A stretch of DNA of 64,000 nt from Bacteroidales bacterium (lineage in GTDB: Bacteria > Bacteroidota > Bacteroidia > Bacteroidales > JAQUTK01), in the NCBI GenBank assembly GCA_028709785.1, contig JAQUTK010000005.1:1-64000 (forward strand), in the 5' to 3' direction. The translations under genes were made by a program, and so were the position numbers. Within the stretch, counting starts at the first letter, position 1. The number at the start of each line of letters is the position of its first letter. Positions 37,887-46,603 of the stretch are shown in pieces. The notes below the pieces were generated by a model, which was given only the letters and a program-made list of their open reading frames with translations, did no database searches and was not told where the DNA came from.

Positions 37887-39005
37887 TTAATGTTCCGATT
37901 GTCCGGGAATCTCCGGAACACCCGGATCATCCAAAACTTGTACGCTGGTTACCGGACCAAAAGTCTTCCAATCCTGCAAAACCCATACTACTTTCTTATC
38001 ACGAGTTACCTCTACCATTTGCGGGCCATTGCCATCATTGTCGCCTCGTGACGTGAATATGGTATTACCATTGGCCAAACGGGTACAAGTCTGCGGAGCA
38101 GAGGCAAAACGGTACGCTTCAGGCAGATCATTTTTGGTGCTGAATTGCCAGACGGTATCTTTTTTGGAATTAAGTTCGACAGTAAGGTTATCGGCCTCAT
38201 TGGTAATTAAGGTATTGCCATTCTTAAGACGAAGTGATGACCAAGGCTGTTTGCAATTCACTCTCCAAATCTCATTAAAGTTTTTGTCGTATTCGGCTAC
38301 ATAACCCAGTCCGAAAACCGAAATAAGGTAGGTTCCCTGTGCTGTGATACGAGCCCGTCTGTATTGACCGTGAATACCATTCGGATTTGCCGGTAAGGTA
38401 TAAGGAAGTTCATGCTCTACCTCTGTTTTTCCTGTTTTGATATTGACAATCATCAATTTAGGTGGCAAACCATTGACAATAAACATAACCTTATCCAGAC
38501 CAATGGGCTGACAGGTATGGATTTCTGTATGTTCAGGACTGCCTGGGGCCGTTTTACAATCATATCGCCATATTACTTTCTTATCCGGAGTAATCTCAGC
38601 AATGTATTCCTGGCGGGTAAAAAGAATATTACCGTTAGAAAGCATCCACACATCATCATATTCATAACTTTTGCCGGTGGAATAGCTCCAAATCTCTTTG
38701 CCATCTTTAATGAGGGACATTTTGTCGTAATTCTCTCCCACTACCAACATGGGATGTTGCGCCAGTCCCTTGCCGGGTAAATTGGGCGGAGTTACTCCTT
38801 TCACCCAATTACCAACCGGAGCATAAGTTTCGTCCGGACCCATAGCGGGCACGTTGGGTGCTGTAAAGAGATGAAGTACATCCATACAAAGTGTCGAAGT
38901 GGATTTATCTGTTGATATATCCGCTGCTTTTATGTTCTTTTGTGCCGGGAGAGCGTTTGAAAGAAGCATTAAAGCCAGAACAAGAAAGGAACCATTTTTG
39001 TTCAT
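37887..39005 (-). CDS. Secreted PQQ-like beta-propeller protein A
   Basis: The product is 372 residues from the ATG at 39005, with a signal peptide ending ALPAQ. Repeating strands of the form KEIWSY, SNGNILFT, KKVIWRYD, NGNTLIT and NGNTIFTS indicate a six- to eight-bladed propeller of the PQQ-repeat or arylsulfotransferase-like kind. No PQQ-dehydrogenase heme or calcium site is evident. It is paralogous in pattern to the protein at 40662, with the GH28 gene between them. It might bind or modify a glycan in the periplasm; function is not assigned. Confidence 0.8.
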   Translation of the reverse strand: MNKNGSFLVLALMLLSNALPAQKNIKAADISTDKSTSTLCMDVLHLFTAPNVPAMGPDETYAPVGNWVKGVTPPNLPGKGLAQHPMLVVGENYDKMSLIKDGKEIWSYSTGKSYEYDDVWMLSNGNILFTRQEYIAEITPDKKVIWRYDCKTAPGSPEHTEIHTCQPIGLDKVMFIVNGLPPKLMIVNIKTGKTEVEHELPYTLPANPNGIHGQYRRARITAQGTYLISVFGLGYVAEYDKNFNEIWRVNCKQPWSSLRLKNGNTLITNEADNLTVELNSKKDTVWQFSTKNDLPEAYRFASAPQTCTRLANGNTIFTSRGDNDGNGPQMVEVTRDKKVVWVLQDWKTFGPVTSVQVLDDPGVPEIPGQSEH

Positions 39006-39084
39006 AATCAAATCTTTTTTGTGTAAATATTAAAGCGAAAAGACCTCTATTTCATTACAATTGGATATTTCCAGGCATATTCTT

Positions 39085-40578
39085 TTATTTTTTATTCATG
39101 ATTTGCTTTACAATCTTGTCGCAATCTTCCATGATCATTTCATCGCGAGGATCTGTACATTTCAGCTTAAATTGAATATTATACAGCTGAAGGTTATCAA
39201 TATACCGAAGGTATAAGCCATAAGTCGATAGGTTCCCAAACGTGTCCGGTGACGGATAGCCGGGTTTTCTTTCTTTCAGCAACTTAAACATATCCGTGTT
39301 TCTGTCTTTGGCATTTCCGGGATAAGCTAATTCTATGTGTATGTTTTTGAGTGTTATGTTACTAATCCGGTGCTCATTATCTAATCCGGTGACAGAAGAA
39401 GATATCGGACCGGCTCCTGTAGCTGTTACATTTGATATCAGGATGTTATTGATCGTTCCTATTCCCGGTTTGGGTGCTGAGTCTGTATGTTTTCGGTTAC
39501 GGTTGCCCAGCGTCACAAAAATAGGTGTTACACAGTCTGTTGATTCAATGGAGTCAAACCAAATATTTTCCATCACTCCACCGTCGGTAATGATGAGTGT
39601 TATGGCTGTTCGAGTCGTTTCTGTCCCGTTTACAAAGTGACGACCGGTGCCCGATTGAACCACTTTACAATTGCGATAGATGATATTCTTATATCCCCCT
39701 GTTGACTCTGTGCCCAGTTTTAATGCGTTGCAATGGCTTGACGCAGTACAGTTTTCAATCAGGATGTTTTCACAGGCGGAAAGTCCGTTGCTCTTTAAAC
39801 AAATGGCATCGTCATCACTGTCTATGCGACTATTGCGAACATACACATTACGACATCCATCAATATCGATTCCATCGTTGTTTTGGTGAGCATGATTAAA
39901 TACAGTGATGTTTTCAACCATTACATTCTCGCAATCAAGATAATGTTGTAACCACTGAGCTGAATTCATAAGCATCAAACCGCTTACATAAATATTTTTC
40001 GAACTCACAATTCGTATTCCAAAGGGACGGCGTGGATCGTTATTACCTGTAGGCCAATAAATAGGATTCGTACCCTGAAAATCAATGATGCCTTTACCAG
40101 TAAATGAGATTCCATCTACATTCTCCGCATAGAAAAGGGATTTGTCCACCTGTCGGTCGGTATTGTTTTTATAGGCGGGCATGATAACCAGATAGTCTTT
40201 GGGATCTGCACTACCCAGTATTTTAGCTCGTTTATCCAGTTCAATATGTACGCCCGATTTAAGTACGAGTGTCCCCGTGAGGTAAACTCCTTCAGGAAAG
40301 AATACACGTGCCGGACCGATCTTCGAACAGCTATCAATGGCATTTTGTAATTGTTTGGTGGTAATGGTAAGTCCGTTGTTGATTGCTCCAAAATCCTTTA
40401 CTACATCTAATACAGGCAACTGATTGTGACTGACAGCAAGCGACTTCTCAAGCTTTTGGGACATGTTCTCAAGATTAGCAGCTAATTTTAGATGATCAAA
40501 CGTATTCTTTTGAGCTGAAGCGCTGTTTATAAATAAGATCAGCAGACAGATGATAGCGGTTTTTGATTGGGTATTCAT
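39085..40578 (-). CDS. GH28 polygalacturonase-family protein
   Basis: The 497-residue secreted right-handed parallel beta-helix. GH28 motifs: NNDGIDIDG (233-241), SDDDAICLK (254-262, with the paired Asp) and SSHCNALKLGTES (280-292), which replaces the usual GHG with SHC while keeping the His. The start, VVKDFGAINNG, and FFPEGVYLTG are typical of pectin-acting family members. GH28 hydrolyses alpha-1,4-galacturonan or rhamnogalacturonan backbones by inversion. Pectin activity is unexpected in an operon rich in mannosidases. It lies 83 bases after propeller B. Confidence 0.9.
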   Translation of the reverse strand: MNTQSKTAIICLLILFINSASAQKNTFDHLKLAANLENMSQKLEKSLAVSHNQLPVLDVVKDFGAINNGLTITTKQLQNAIDSCSKIGPARVFFPEGVYLTGTLVLKSGVHIELDKRAKILGSADPKDYLVIMPAYKNNTDRQVDKSLFYAENVDGISFTGKGIIDFQGTNPIYWPTGNNDPRRPFGIRIVSSKNIYVSGLMLMNSAQWLQHYLDCENVMVENITVFNHAHQNNDGIDIDGCRNVYVRNSRIDSDDDAICLKSNGLSACENILIENCTASSHCNALKLGTESTGGYKNIIYRNCKVVQSGTGRHFVNGTETTRTAITLIITDGGVMENIWFDSIESTDCVTPIFVTLGNRNRKHTDSAPKPGIGTINNILISNVTATGAGPISSSVTGLDNEHRISNITLKNIHIELAYPGNAKDRNTDMFKLLKERKPGYPSPDTFGNLSTYGLYLRYIDNLQLYNIQFKLKCTDPRDEMIMEDCDKIVKQIMNKK

Positions 40579-40620
40579 ATACTGTTTTTAAATGGTCGTT
40601 TTGTAAGGAAAAAGAGTAAG

Positions 40621-40633
40621 TGACAGGTATCTG
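40621..40633. repeat. 13-base repeat TGACAGGTATCTG, copy in the GH28 leader
   Basis: Same 13 bases as 46431-46443. It lies 42 bases before the GH28 start codon on the minus strand and is flanked by AGTAA and TTTACT, which are complementary. Possible regulatory site. Confidence 0.35.
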
Positions 40634-40661
40634 CAATTTACTGTTTCTCGTCGTGTATTTG

Positions 40662-41693
40662 TCAGTGTATCTCTCCAAACTTAACTTTCTCTGTCGTACG
40701 TGGTTCACTTAAAGGCACAATAATGGTGGAAGGACCCAGATTAGCCGGTTCGTCCCAGGCACGCAGCGCCCAAACGACCTTCTTATCCGGTGTTACTTCA
40801 ATCGCCTGAAGAGGTAGATTGTTTTTATCGAGTTTATCACCCCATTGATTAAACCAGTTGCCGATCAGCGTATTGCCATTCGCCAGACGGATAGAGACCT
40901 GCGGGGAGTTTATCACATAGTCGGCTGTAGCCTCAAATGGATATTCCCATACCACCTCAGACTTACTGTTTACTTCGAAGACTTTATTTCGGGTGGTAAT
41001 CAATATGTTTCCGTTTTTATACGATTCAACGCCCCATACTCCCGGTGCTTCGATGGTGCGAAGTTGGTTGCCTTTGGAATCATATTCCTTCACTTTACCC
41101 ATATCCATGTGGGCTACCAGGAGCGTTCCTTTTGAGGTAAGACGGGCATGACGCAACTGACCATGCGTACCGGTCGGATTACCGGTTGGTATCGGCAATT
41201 CCTTGATTATCTTGCCTGACTCCTTATTGATAACCACAATCTTGGCAGGATTACTGCTTTGCACAAACAGAACCAATTTTTTACCTATTGCCTGAGCGGT
41301 ATGAATCTCGGTGCCTTCGGGTGCGTCATACTTCCACAGAACCTTCTTATCCTGACTAACTTCGGCGATCCCATACTGATGGGCAAAAAGAATGTTTCCA
41401 TTTGAAAGCATCATCGCATCGCTTATTTCTCCTTTACCATCGTGCGTATACGACCATACGATCTTACCATCGCGGACGATGTACATATTTTCCTGTTTGG
41501 CTTCACCGGCATAAAAGAAATCAAAGTGTGACAAACCATTGCCGGGCAAGAGTGCCGGTGCGAATGGTTTCACTTTTGTCGAAGCAGGTTCCTGGGAGAT
41601 AGCTTGGTGGCAAAGTCCAAAAGCAAAAACAGGAATAAGTAATCCCATTTGCAACTGAGACCTGAAAGCGGAAATCATCGTGGTTGTTTTCAT
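40662..41693 (-). CDS. Secreted PQQ-like beta-propeller protein B
   Basis: The 343-residue protein has a signal peptide (about 1-34). Blade strands IVWSYTHDGKG, LSNGNILFAH, KKVLWKYD, TEIHTAQAIG, KNGNILITT and LANGNTLIGNW repeat through the chain, matching protein A in layout, including TEIHT and GTHGQLRHARL / GIHGQYRRARI. The pair therefore arose by duplication. It lies 28 bases after the DUF362 gene. It resembles PQQ-repeat and arylsulfotransferase-like propellers, but no catalytic residue can be named. Confidence 0.8.
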   Translation of the reverse strand: MKTTTMISAFRSQLQMGLLIPVFAFGLCHQAISQEPASTKVKPFAPALLPGNGLSHFDFFYAGEAKQENMYIVRDGKIVWSYTHDGKGEISDAMMLSNGNILFAHQYGIAEVSQDKKVLWKYDAPEGTEIHTAQAIGKKLVLFVQSSNPAKIVVINKESGKIIKELPIPTGNPTGTHGQLRHARLTSKGTLLVAHMDMGKVKEYDSKGNQLRTIEAPGVWGVESYKNGNILITTRNKVFEVNSKSEVVWEYPFEATADYVINSPQVSIRLANGNTLIGNWFNQWGDKLDKNNLPLQAIEVTPDKKVVWALRAWDEPANLGPSTIIVPLSEPRTTEKVKFGEIH

Positions 41694-41721
41694 GAGTCAG
41701 ATAGTTTATTAAATAGTACTT

Positions 41722-43455
41722 CTATTTGGTTCCTAAAGGGATATAAATAAATTCGATGCCACGACCCTTCTTCGGATCCAGGTTTCGGGAGTATTTCATC
41801 TCACTATCATTGTTCCAATGTTCGAAGGTACCCAGACTCTTAACAGGCTTGCCATCTTGCACATACTTCGTTCCTGATGGTGCCTGATCGGGAATAGCCA
41901 TTTCGCGAAGGAAATCATCCGCATTCTCACGCACCAAGATACGTGGTACATTGTGATAGGTCGGTTCGGTGTTGTTCTTGCTTTGAGCATATAGGATGTC
42001 AAGTCCCACAGACTGTATCGCAACGCCATCGAGTGAAGCCAGCATACAGGAAGGCCATTCCGGATTTTCATAAGGAATCACCTGATTGTTGAAAGGAGGA
42101 TTGGGGAAATGGAGCGGGTACGTACGCCATTTGCGTCCGCAATACAAGCCGTCCAACATATACAATATGGTCTTTCCTCCCAGATTAGGGGAAGCAGCCA
42201 GGTCGACCAGTGGAGAATACGCATTCTTCTTTCCTTCCTGTTTGGTGTTCAATATGGAGTGCAATTCAGGTGTGCCTTTTATCGAACCGGCATGATTCTT
42301 ACCGGTCATCGTCACGGCCGTCTGACCTTCATCACCATCTTCCATATAATTATAAGGATAAGAATGCAATTTCAACATGGCCATATTGATCAGGTATGTC
42401 GCGTCTTTAATCTGACGGGGTATCAGTTTGGCTTCCTTGTAATTGACGGCTGAATAGCTGACACCTTCCACCCAATCGGCAGCTTCGATACCGTGATGAT
42501 CGCCATAAGCCGGGTTCAATGGTTGGTTCTTCGTTGCAGGATCTTGTTGCAGAAAACGAACATCCTTAAACTCTTTCCAAACTGTGGTCAGCATCGCAGG
42601 ATAGAAGTTACGCCGTACATCGTAAATAATAATATTGTTTTGAGGAACTTTCGCCTCATTGACCAACTGTCGTACCATGGCCAAAACCATCTGTGGAGAT
42701 GCATCGCTCTGATTGTCCTTTTTCGTATCGCTGCTGTTGTTCAGATTAACCTTCAGCGCTACAACCTCACCGACCATATATTTCCGGTTCTTCAGGTTGC
42801 GGAAGTTTACATTGTAATAGGTAAAGATCTTATTCCAGGCTTCCTTGTCTTTACGTGTGCCTGTGAGCTTTTGCAACGTGACAGACATCATCTCGCTGAT
42901 TACATTCACATCCGTATTCTTATCCAACCACCACTGATCTTCTTCCTTTTTCCAGTTACCGGCCCATTTGCAGGCCTTCGGATTGCGTGCCATAACGACA
43001 CGACCCGGATAGATGCCCTGAGCAACTCCGATAGGCTGATTAGAGGGTCCCGGCTGCCAGTCATATCCCACTGCAGGTTCAAAAGGTTTGTCATCAGCAG
43101 TAGCAGCCAGCGCTTCCATGATGCCTGAGGGCAGTACCATCAGCCATCCGATCAACACAACGGAAGAAGCAATGCCACAAACGGTTACAATCATACGGTT
43201 TGAAGCAAATTTCTTCCCCAGCTTTTTGAAAGCAAATAAGCTTGAGAGTGTTGCTGTGAGCCAGATGACAAAGGCACTGGCAATAGGAAATGCTGCTTGC
43301 TGACAGGGGTATGAAGCTCTGCTTGGTTTTGGTATCACTCGTATGAGGAACCAGATCAACGCCGCCAAACCAATGATTATCGCTGAAGTCTTATTCCAGA
43401 GTTTAAACAATGGAAGCGATAGTTTTACCAGAATAGAATGAAAAGTCTGTTTCAT
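41722..43455 (-). CDS. Membrane-anchored DUF362 protein
   Basis: The product is 577 residues from the ATG at 43455; the frame extends upstream but that part lies before the promoter candidate. Three hydrophobic segments (about 17-35, 47-68 and 80-100) anchor it. A soluble domain from about 115 onward contains the DUF362 block: VVALKVNLNN, IIIYDVRR, ATYLINMAMLKLHS, GMTGKNHAGS-like TMTGKNHAGS and HNVPRILVREN. The DUF362 family often carries 4Fe-4S clusters; no CxxCxxC cluster motif is seen here. Its role in a glycosidase operon is unknown. It may be first in its own transcript. Confidence 0.82.
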   Translation of the reverse strand: MKQTFHSILVKLSLPLFKLWNKTSAIIIGLAALIWFLIRVIPKPSRASYPCQQAAFPIASAFVIWLTATLSSLFAFKKLGKKFASNRMIVTVCGIASSVVLIGWLMVLPSGIMEALAATADDKPFEPAVGYDWQPGPSNQPIGVAQGIYPGRVVMARNPKACKWAGNWKKEEDQWWLDKNTDVNVISEMMSVTLQKLTGTRKDKEAWNKIFTYYNVNFRNLKNRKYMVGEVVALKVNLNNSSDTKKDNQSDASPQMVLAMVRQLVNEAKVPQNNIIIYDVRRNFYPAMLTTVWKEFKDVRFLQQDPATKNQPLNPAYGDHHGIEAADWVEGVSYSAVNYKEAKLIPRQIKDATYLINMAMLKLHSYPYNYMEDGDEGQTAVTMTGKNHAGSIKGTPELHSILNTKQEGKKNAYSPLVDLAASPNLGGKTILYMLDGLYCGRKWRTYPLHFPNPPFNNQVIPYENPEWPSCMLASLDGVAIQSVGLDILYAQSKNNTEPTYHNVPRILVRENADDFLREMAIPDQAPSGTKYVQDGKPVKSLGTFEHWNNDSEMKYSRNLDPKKGRGIEFIYIPLGTK

Positions 43456-43528
43456 GTTTGTAACTAATTTAAGAGAAGTGTTTCTGTGATTGAAAAAAGA
43501 TATTGTAAAAAAACATACATGTAAAGAA

Positions 43529-43574
43529 CAACAATCACACACTTCCACAGAGATGCAAAAGTATGTGATTGTTG
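43529..43574. promoter_or_regulatory. Perfect 11-bp dyad overlapping the DUF362 promoter candidate
   Basis: CAACAATCACA at 43529-43539 and its exact reverse complement TGTGATTGTTG at 43564-43574 flank the minus-strand -7 box, 24 bases apart. The geometry suits an operator for a dimeric regulator; TGTGA/TCACA halves are CRP-like in sequence. Confidence 0.55.
43556..43563 (-). promoter_or_regulatory. Candidate -7 box (TACTTTTG on the minus strand)
   Basis: Plus-strand CAAAAGTA. It lies about 100 bases before the DUF362 ATG, in the 173-base gap after the GH2 gene. Suggests an internal promoter for the genes from DUF362 to the end of the operon. Confidence 0.5.
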
Positions 43575-43628
43575 GGCTACATCAGTGTAATAATGTGCCA
43601 TATTAGTATATAAATGAGCCGAAGGGTC

Positions 43629-46376
43629 TTATTCTCCGAATTTAAAATAGATCTTTCCTACGAAAAGTGTTCCGTCGCAGAGGTTCTTGGCTCCCTGCGG
43701 ACCTTCCTCATTGGCTTGCGAAAACTTCGTACCAATGGGACTGATGGTATTCAGTATCGATATAGAACCCGTTGGGAAAGGTGGATAGACACCCCCGGTA
43801 GACTGTACCGGCTTTTCCGGGGTAAAGAGATGCAGGAACAACTCTTTTGTCGCAGAGACGATGGTGATCGGCAACTCTCTTGTTTGTATCTTCACCGCAT
43901 AGAAATTGGAGTAATATCCTTTAAATTCGGGATAAATCCAGGTCTGTCCGGTAATCGTGTTATTGTATTCTTTTTCGTACACACCAAACTGAGTTCCTCT
44001 CAATCTATTCTTCCAGACATGATACGGACCGTTTGCCATCAGAGTGGCTCCTTTTACCTCACTTTCCGGATAGGAGAAGGTGATGCCGGTATAATCGAAA
44101 GAGCCCTTCGGACTGTATTGATACTCCAACTGCAACCATCCACCCCGAAGCATTGTCCACTTCGCATGGCAGATAGAGTCATAGACTAATTCAACGACAG
44201 TGCCATTGGGTGCTGCGTAGTGTTTCAACTCTTTGAAGGTGGTAGTAAAGCCCGCAAATTGAGGTCCGTTAGTAAAGGATATTTTCTTTCCATTCGTAAC
44301 AACCTCCGAAATCAACCCGTTGTTTTTGTTGAAAGTAACGGATGTCTTTGCCGATTGTACCGTTAGAAATCCATCCCGATCACTTACCTCTACCTGATCG
44401 TTGCTTTCAGACACAAGTTGCGTTGCCATTGTCGCGGGAGTAGTGATATTCCAGGACCAGGTATTTATGTGTCGCTTGTAGCGGTCGGTTGCGGTAATGT
44501 AAAGCGCGTCATACTGTTTCCAGTCTGACGGCAATTCCAGTTTCAGCAATCCGCTTTCACCCGGCGCTACTGAAGGTGCTTTCATCGTTCCGGCCTGCTT
44601 CTGCATTTGCAGTTTAGTAAATGGCTGTTTGAATTTAACCAGTTCGTATGAGAAGGTACACTGATTCAGATTGCTATATAAGAAACGATTGCTTATATTT
44701 AAGCTCCCATTAAAGTCGGCAGGTAAAGTTGTCTGCTTGAATTGAACCGGCGACCATATCTCTTTGATGGTATAAAAGCTTCCCTCCTTCTCGTGATGCG
44801 GTCCTACAATACCATCGGGCGCCAGATTGCCCCGTGTGTCGATGGAATCATTCTTATCTCTGCGTACCACACCCTCATCGGCAAGCACCCAAAGAAAACC
44901 TCCCGCCGAAAGCGGTTTAGAGAGCATTAAGTTCCAATAATCATCCAATCCGGCACCATGACCCCCGTCATAAAGTCCGTGCAGGAACTCTGTCGGGAAA
45001 TAGACCGTATTCCCTTCGTTCAGCGCATTATACACATAACCATATTTGGGATAATGCTTCGTATCCGTATCATTGACTTTCGACCACGGTTCGATCACCA
45101 TTCGCTGTTGAGGATCATACAGGGCATAGTCACCCCGCGCCTCTTTATTAAAGCCCCCTTCATTGCCATTGTCCCATACGACGATGGAAGGATGATTGAC
45201 ATCGCGTCTGACCATATCTTTGATCAGTCGTTGAGCCGTCGGTGTATCGTAGAATTTCTGCCATCCCGCCAGTTCGTCGAGCACAAACAAACCGAGTGAG
45301 TCACACACATCCAGAAAATATTGATCGGGTGGATAATGGCTCATACGCACCGCGTTCATATTCATATCCTTAATCAGATTGACATCATCAATGGCCAATG
45401 CTTTGCTGCTCGTACGACCGGATTCCGGCCAAAAGGTATGTCGGCAGACCCCACGAAACAGGATCTTTGTACCATTTACATAAAAGCCATCGGCAGGTCT
45501 GAGTTCCACCGTACGGAAACCAAACTTCTGCGTATATTGATGTGTAACCGTCTTCCCCTTCTTCAGCAGCACTACAACCTGATAGAGGTTGGGATCTTCC
45601 GGATTCCATAGTTTGGAATTTGCAATCGTGCCTTTGAGTGTGTACTTTTGATCCTCTGCTTGCACATTTGTAGTCAACAGTTCACCCACCTTCGTTCCAT
45701 CCAATGTCTGAATCTGAGCCTCCACAGAATTCTTTTGGGTAGCATCTTGAACAAAAACATCCATATAAAACGAGCCGCTGGCTTTGGCGTCAATGGCAAC
45801 ACTCTCTATATGCGATGCGGAGGTTGCTTCGAGATATACCGGACGGAAGATACCACCAAACACCCAATAATCAGCAATTCGTTCGGCTCTGTTTATACTC
45901 TCATTGGCTGATTCCTTACTGACCGTTACTTCCAACAGGTTCTCCTTCTTATAATCCAGCAGATTGGAAATATCATATTTAAATCGATAAAAGGCGCCTT
46001 GATGAATCGGACCGGCCAACTTGCCATTGATCTTTACTTCGGTGTCGGTCATCGATCCTTCAAAAACGATCTGTACTTTCTTGTTCTTCCACTGTTTGGG
46101 AACGGTAAACTTGTAGGAATAGAGTCCCTTTTCATCGTTTTTGGGTTTATCATGGCCATAGTTATAGGCACCGAAACCTTGTTGTTCCCATTGAGAAGGA
46201 ACTTGAATCGTCGTCCATTTATTGGAATTCATACCACCGGTACAGAAAAAGTTCCAAACCACCGTATGGTCTTTGTCGGTTCCTGAAAGGTATTGAACTT
46301 CGGTTTTCTGAGCACCGGCAAATCCGGCAAACAGCAGCAGCAAACAGAGCATTTGATTTCTTCCGAGAGTCTTCAT
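43629..46376 (-). CDS. Secreted GH2 beta-galactosidase/beta-glucuronidase-like enzyme
   Basis: The 915-residue enzyme has a signal peptide ending FAGAQ. Order: jelly-roll sugar-binding domain (about 30-185), Ig-like domain (185-290), GH2 barrel (about 290-560) and two further beta domains. The likely acid/base is E406 in VWDNGNEGG and the nucleophile E463 in FPTEFLHG. NAVRMSHYPPDQYFLDVCD is the standard GH2 segment. The sugar removed could be galactose, glucuronate, mannose or arabinose; family alone does not say. First gene of the left operon, with its own promoter candidate at 46471. Confidence 0.92.
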   Translation of the reverse strand: MKTLGRNQMLCLLLLFAGFAGAQKTEVQYLSGTDKDHTVVWNFFCTGGMNSNKWTTIQVPSQWEQQGFGAYNYGHDKPKNDEKGLYSYKFTVPKQWKNKKVQIVFEGSMTDTEVKINGKLAGPIHQGAFYRFKYDISNLLDYKKENLLEVTVSKESANESINRAERIADYWVFGGIFRPVYLEATSASHIESVAIDAKASGSFYMDVFVQDATQKNSVEAQIQTLDGTKVGELLTTNVQAEDQKYTLKGTIANSKLWNPEDPNLYQVVVLLKKGKTVTHQYTQKFGFRTVELRPADGFYVNGTKILFRGVCRHTFWPESGRTSSKALAIDDVNLIKDMNMNAVRMSHYPPDQYFLDVCDSLGLFVLDELAGWQKFYDTPTAQRLIKDMVRRDVNHPSIVVWDNGNEGGFNKEARGDYALYDPQQRMVIEPWSKVNDTDTKHYPKYGYVYNALNEGNTVYFPTEFLHGLYDGGHGAGLDDYWNLMLSKPLSAGGFLWVLADEGVVRRDKNDSIDTRGNLAPDGIVGPHHEKEGSFYTIKEIWSPVQFKQTTLPADFNGSLNISNRFLYSNLNQCTFSYELVKFKQPFTKLQMQKQAGTMKAPSVAPGESGLLKLELPSDWKQYDALYITATDRYKRHINTWSWNITTPATMATQLVSESNDQVEVSDRDGFLTVQSAKTSVTFNKNNGLISEVVTNGKKISFTNGPQFAGFTTTFKELKHYAAPNGTVVELVYDSICHAKWTMLRGGWLQLEYQYSPKGSFDYTGITFSYPESEVKGATLMANGPYHVWKNRLRGTQFGVYEKEYNNTITGQTWIYPEFKGYYSNFYAVKIQTRELPITIVSATKELFLHLFTPEKPVQSTGGVYPPFPTGSISILNTISPIGTKFSQANEEGPQGAKNLCDGTLFVGKIYFKFGE

Positions 46377-46430
46377 GGCGATAGTGATTTTAATTAGTGT
46401 AGCATCAAACTTACTCTATAGGATACAGAT

Positions 46431-46443
46431 TGACAGGTATCTG
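46431..46443. repeat. 13-base repeat TGACAGGTATCTG, copy in the GH2 leader
   Basis: Identical to 40621-40633 and placed 55 bases before the GH2 start. It overlaps a small inverted repeat ACAGAT (46425-46430) / ATCTGT (46439-46444). Confidence 0.35.
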
Positions 46444-46470
46444 TGACCTCCGCATCATTATAGAAGAGTG

Positions 46471-46478
46471 CAAACATA
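46471..46478 (-). promoter_or_regulatory. Candidate -7 box (TATGTTTG on the minus strand) for the left operon
   Basis: Plus-strand CAAACATA, 95 bases before the GH2 ATG and just downstream of the terminator of the right operon. No clear -33 element. Confidence 0.5.
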
Positions 46479-46561
46479 CAACTTTCTCAAATACGCCCCT
46501 CTTCTTTATCAAAAAGATAGTCTGTTATAAAATACTTTTAACAGTCAACAAGAGACCGGAC

Positions 46562-46596
46562 AAAAAAAATGCCACTTCAATGAGTGGCATTTTTTG
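46562..46596 (-). terminator. Terminator of the right glycan operon
   Basis: ATGCCACT (46569-46576) pairs with AGTGGCAT (46583-46590), flanked by A8 on the left and T6 on the right, so it can work in both directions. It lies just after the GH27 stop on the minus strand. Confidence 0.9.
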
Positions 46597-46603
46597 ATTC
46601 TAG

